Source: an uncultured Chloroflexota bacterium
Lineage (GTDB): Bacteria > Chloroflexota > Dehalococcoidia > Lucifugimonadales > CAJWER01
Direction of reading: 5' to 3'
DNA length: 7,480 nucleotides
Assembly: GCA_913030785.1 (NCBI GenBank)
Contig: CAJWER010000142.1
Coordinates: forward strand, 1 to 7,480
The notes under the pieces are model-generated. The model was given only the letters and a program-made list of their open reading frames with translations, did not search any database and was not told the origin of the DNA. Positions 5,413 through 7,480 of this stretch are shown piece by piece (position 1 is the stretch's first letter; each line of letters begins with the position of its first letter). Made by a program: the position numbers and the translations under genes.

Positions 5413-6675
5413 TTAAGAAGAGGAAGTGAACGGCCTCTTGGTCAGTTTGATCATTTCAATCTTCTGCCCTTGCATTTGAGTCACCTCAACCCTCAGGCCA
5501 TCGTGGTCGAACTGTTCTTGCTCCACCGGAATGTGCCCCAGTGAATCCAGTACGAACCCGGCGATGGTCTCGTAGCTGCCTTCGGGCAACTTGATACCAA
5601 GCTCCTCGTCGACATCGTCTATGCTCATTCCGCCGTCGACCTGAAACACATTTTCATCGAGCGTCTCATACTCATCCTTCGGAGCCTCGCCCTCCTCTCC
5701 GACGCGGCCCACAACTTCCTCCAGCAGCCTTTTTAGGGTAACGAGTCCAGCAATGCCGCCAAACTCATCGACTGCTATTGCCATCTGGTTTCCCGATTGA
5801 CGCAACTCGTCGAATAGCTCTGCGATGGGTTTGGTCTCGGGAACGAAGTATGCATCTCGGATCACCTCGATCGCCTCGTTTTTCACTCTTATGGCTCTTA
5901 GGATGTCCTTGGCCGAAAGAATTCCAATTACGTTGTCCGTATTCCCCCTGTACACCGGGAATCGTGTGTAAGGGTGCTCTACGTATATATCCAAGAACGG
6001 CTCCAGCGAGGCGCCCTGCTGAACGAAGACGATCTCGGTTCGAGGAGTCATCACTTCTTGAAGCCGGGTGTCTCCGAACCGAAAGACTCTCTCGAGCATT
6101 TCGGCCTCCCCTGGCTCGATGACCCCCTCCTCATCGCCAATGTCTATCAGTGTGCGAAGCTCGCCCTCCGTGATAGAGGGTTGAACCCCAAGATTCCCGC
6201 TGTCGGCAGTGGCTAATCGACTGAGCCACTGTAGGACCGAGACTAGCGGCCAGGACAACAGTTCGACCCATTTAAGAGGACGCGCCAGCAGAAGGGCGAA
6301 CGGAATCGCGTGCCGAACCGCCAGGTTCTTCGGGATGACTTCACCGAAAATGAGCAGCGCTCCCGTCGCAATCGCCGTCGCCAACGCGACAGCAATTTCC
6401 TTGTCGGCAACAAGCGAGAGCGTGCTGGTTGTGACGAGGGTGGCAAACGCGACGTTGACGATATTGTTGCCCAGCAAGATCGTGGTCAAAAGTCGGCCAG
6501 GCTCCTCGACCATGCGAGTCACCCTCAATGCGCCTACCGATCCTGTATTCACCAGGTGGGCAAGTCTCGGTGTCCTCAGCACTGAGAGCAACGCGGCCTC
6601 GGAGCTGGAAAATAGGGCGGACAGCAACAACAGCACGGCCATCACTATGAGGTTCCCAACCTCGCTACCTAGCAT
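5413..6675 (-). CDS. CNNM/CorC-type hemolysin-family membrane protein
   Basis: A 420-residue inner-membrane protein of the CNNM/CorC (HlyC/CorC, hemolysin-like) family, linked in other bacteria to Mg2+ or Co2+ efflux and divalent-metal homeostasis. The N-terminal DUF21/CNNM membrane domain (about 1-155) has a first helix ending SSSEAAL (23-29), the conserved GNN (69-71) and GEVIPKN (111-117). A linker leads to paired CBS domains, the first starting at VMTPR (208-212) and the second around 275-325 with VDEFGGIAGLVT (302-313). They probably sense adenine nucleotides. The C-terminal CorC_HlyC domain covers about 335-412. Every block is present at normal length, so the gene looks intact. The ATG is supported by GGAGGA six bases upstream (complement of 6682-6687). 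It is monocistronic here, divergent from the beta-propeller gene. Despite the family name there is no reason to call it a toxin. Confidence 0.94.
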   Translation of the reverse strand: MLGSEVGNLIVMAVLLLLSALFSSSEAALLSVLRTPRLAHLVNTGSVGALRVTRMVEEPGRLLTTILLGNNIVNVAFATLVTTSTLSLVADKEIAVALATAIATGALLIFGEVIPKNLAVRHAIPFALLLARPLKWVELLSWPLVSVLQWLSRLATADSGNLGVQPSITEGELRTLIDIGDEEGVIEPGEAEMLERVFRFGDTRLQEVMTPRTEIVFVQQGASLEPFLDIYVEHPYTRFPVYRGNTDNVIGILSAKDILRAIRVKNEAIEVIRDAYFVPETKPIAELFDELRQSGNQMAIAVDEFGGIAGLVTLKRLLEEVVGRVGEEGEAPKDEYETLDENVFQVDGGMSIDDVDEELGIKLPEGSYETIAGFVLDSLGHIPVEQEQFDHDGLRVEVTQMQGQKIEMIKLTKRPFTSSS

Positions 6676-7027
6676 CAGAGTTCCTCCAGATTCGGTTAAC
6701 TGCTAACGAGAGTTGGTTCAACAGGGCCTGAAGCTCGTTCCCCGGACCCGCTAATTTTATCAGCCTGAGGGAAGTGCGTCCCCAGTCACTAGCGCGGGAG
6801 ACTGAGGGTACCTATATATGAAATCGCGTCGTCGAGGGCTCTTCTGGGCAATCAGTCTCGATGCCCGAACCGACACGTTGGGTCGGGAACTGGGCCCGAT
6901 GGGTTCTTGACGGACGCCCGAAAGTGTTTGTACGCTCATCGCCGACAGTGTCTAGAAGACTCAACGGATGTGGGTGCTCCGGCCAGTATAAAGGTAGCAC
7001 CATCGCCTACCAAACCGAGGAGTGTTG
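6676..7027. other. Divergent intergenic region, largely featureless
   Basis: This 352-base stretch separates the CorC-type gene and the propeller gene, which point away from each other. It must contain both promoters, but only a TATAAA near the right edge is a fair match. Short frames inside it (for instance a 31-codon plus-strand frame from ATG 6819) lack ribosome binding sites or protein-like character. I see no RNA gene, no array and no long inverted repeat. Confidence 0.55.
6987..6992 (+). promoter_or_regulatory. Possible -10 element for the propeller gene
   Basis: TATAAA matches five of six positions of the -10 consensus and lies 35 bases upstream of the ATG at 7028. The -35 position (6964-6969) is a poor match, so an activator or a different sigma factor may be needed if this is the promoter. 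Confidence 0.3.
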
Positions 7028-7324
7028 ATGCAAATGAAATTGACTTTCAATCGATGGACGAAGGAAGCGGGTCCGCGTGTTGAAGGCTCGCAGCCTATCG
7101 ATATTTCCAAGGTGCAGGCGCCGTGTATCGTGCGCAATCCTTCCGGTGGCTACCGCCTCTTCTACACCGCTATTGGGCCAGCGAAACCATATCCTGCATG
7201 CCAGGGGTATATTTTGAGCGCCGTGTCTGATGACGGGCTGATATTTCAAAAGGAACCCGGTATTCGGCTGGCCCCGCAGCCATCGTTGCAGCATGTCTCC
7301 CGCCGAGTCCTTGCGCCTACTATC
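7028..7324 (+). CDS. Glycoside-hydrolase-like five-bladed beta-propeller, 3' truncated
   Basis: The first 99 residues of a protein resembling the five-bladed beta-propeller glycosidase folds (GH43/GH32-like and related glycosyl-hydrolase-fold proteins). VQAPCIVRNPSGGYRLFYTA (29-48) is a typical first blade, in which a proline-flanked strand leads to a G-Y-R-x-F-Y repeat. YILSAVSDDGLIFQKEPGIR (61-80) is the classic S-x-DG-x-x-F-x-x-E-x-G-x-R blade ending, and VSRRVLAPTI (90-99) opens the next blade. ATG 7028 has GAGGAG five bases upstream. There is no signal peptide. The frame stays open to the window end at 7480, but beyond about 7324 the translation is His/Gly-rich nonsense because that DNA is the reverse strand of a molybdate permease gene. 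Roughly two thirds or more of the expected protein is missing. Active-site acids cannot be assessed, so enzymatic activity is unproven. Confidence 0.75.
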
Positions 7325-7330
7325 GGGGAG

Positions 7331-7480
7331 CACGAAGAAGGGCGCGGAAACCACCACCTGGGCGACCACCACGGCTGCGGTGCTGAAGGGCAGATCCACC
7401 CCCAGGTTGCGCAACCAGGCTCCCACCACGCTCTGCCGCCCAAAAGCCAAAATCAACGCCACCCCCACGACAGCAGGAGG
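7331..7480 (-). pseudogene. modB: Molybdate ABC transporter permease (ModB) fragment
   Basis: Read on the minus strand from the window edge, the sequence gives PPAVVGVALILAFGRQ, then LGVDLPFSTAAVVVAQVVV and SAPFFV. These are consecutive blocks of ModB-type molybdate permeases, inner-membrane components that work with ModA and ModC to import molybdate. About 50 residues are present. The gene runs off the window on its 5' side. On its 3' side the similarity stops dead after SAPFFV; the expected continuation, including the EAA loop that contacts the ATPase, is absent and is replaced by the antisense of the propeller gene. A CysT/CysW-type sulfate permease is the alternative reading, but the blocks fit ModB better. 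The open frame on this strand continues to 7007 without meaning. Confidence 0.72.

Noticed and set aside
6819..6914. 31-codon open frame in the divergent gap
   Set aside because: It has no ribosome binding site and an unremarkable composition, and nothing suggests translation.
7007..7330. Minus-strand continuation of the ModB-like frame (about 108 codons to 7007)
   Set aside because: Similarity to ModB ends at 7331. The rest is antisense to the propeller gene, whose plus-strand frame has a good ribosome binding site and blade motifs, so the frame is open by chance.
1..7480. CRISPR array, tRNA/rRNA genes, insertion sequence or phage genes
   Set aside because: No regularly spaced direct repeats, no cloverleaf or ribosomal RNA sequence, and no transposase, integrase or phage structural gene was visible on either strand.

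Overview
This is a moderately GC-rich bacterial window of ordinary chromosomal character. It is best explained as a piece of an uncultivated Chloroflexota genome, possibly of the Dehalococcoidia/SAR202 type. That placement is inference from the gene mix (Lys-less P-loop protein, MATE exporter, Gfo/Idh/MocA oxidoreductase, glycoside-hydrolase-like beta-propeller) and from overall feel; no marker gene is present.

Layout. Positions 1-154 are non-coding and carry a short palindromic interspersed repeat core. A minus-strand P-loop kinase-like protein follows (155-850). A 352-base divergent gap (851-1202) holds three small hairpins and leads into a plus-strand beta-rich protein of unknown function (1203-1883). 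A minus-strand cupin (1930-2331) is divergent from a two-gene plus-strand unit: a MATE-family exporter (2568-3965) and a Gfo/Idh/MocA oxidoreductase (4002-5165). That unit is headed by a near-consensus sigma70 promoter at 2461-2489. The 247-base gap between the oxidoreductase and the next gene contains the last 34 codons of a lost ABC-transporter permease (minus strand, 5167-5271). A CNNM/CorC-type membrane protein occupies 5413-6675 on the minus strand. A second 352-base divergent gap (6676-7027) precedes the start of a plus-strand five-bladed beta-propeller, glycoside-hydrolase-like gene at 7028.

The window ends oddly. About 297 bases into the propeller gene the sequence switches abruptly to the reverse strand of a ModB-type molybdate permease (7331-7480), so both genes lack their 3' halves. 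The foreign piece is about 150 bases and sits at the very end, so an assembly chimera is the simplest explanation; a genuine rearrangement breakpoint is the alternative.

Functionally, the exporter and the sugar-type oxidoreductase are probably co-transcribed, with the cupin sharing the control region. The propeller gene and perhaps the beta-rich protein would fit carbohydrate handling, but no pathway can be assembled from what is visible. I see no convincing new multi-gene system. The most interesting points are the Lys-less Walker A protein, the permease remnant, the terminal chimera and the hairpin/repeat elements.
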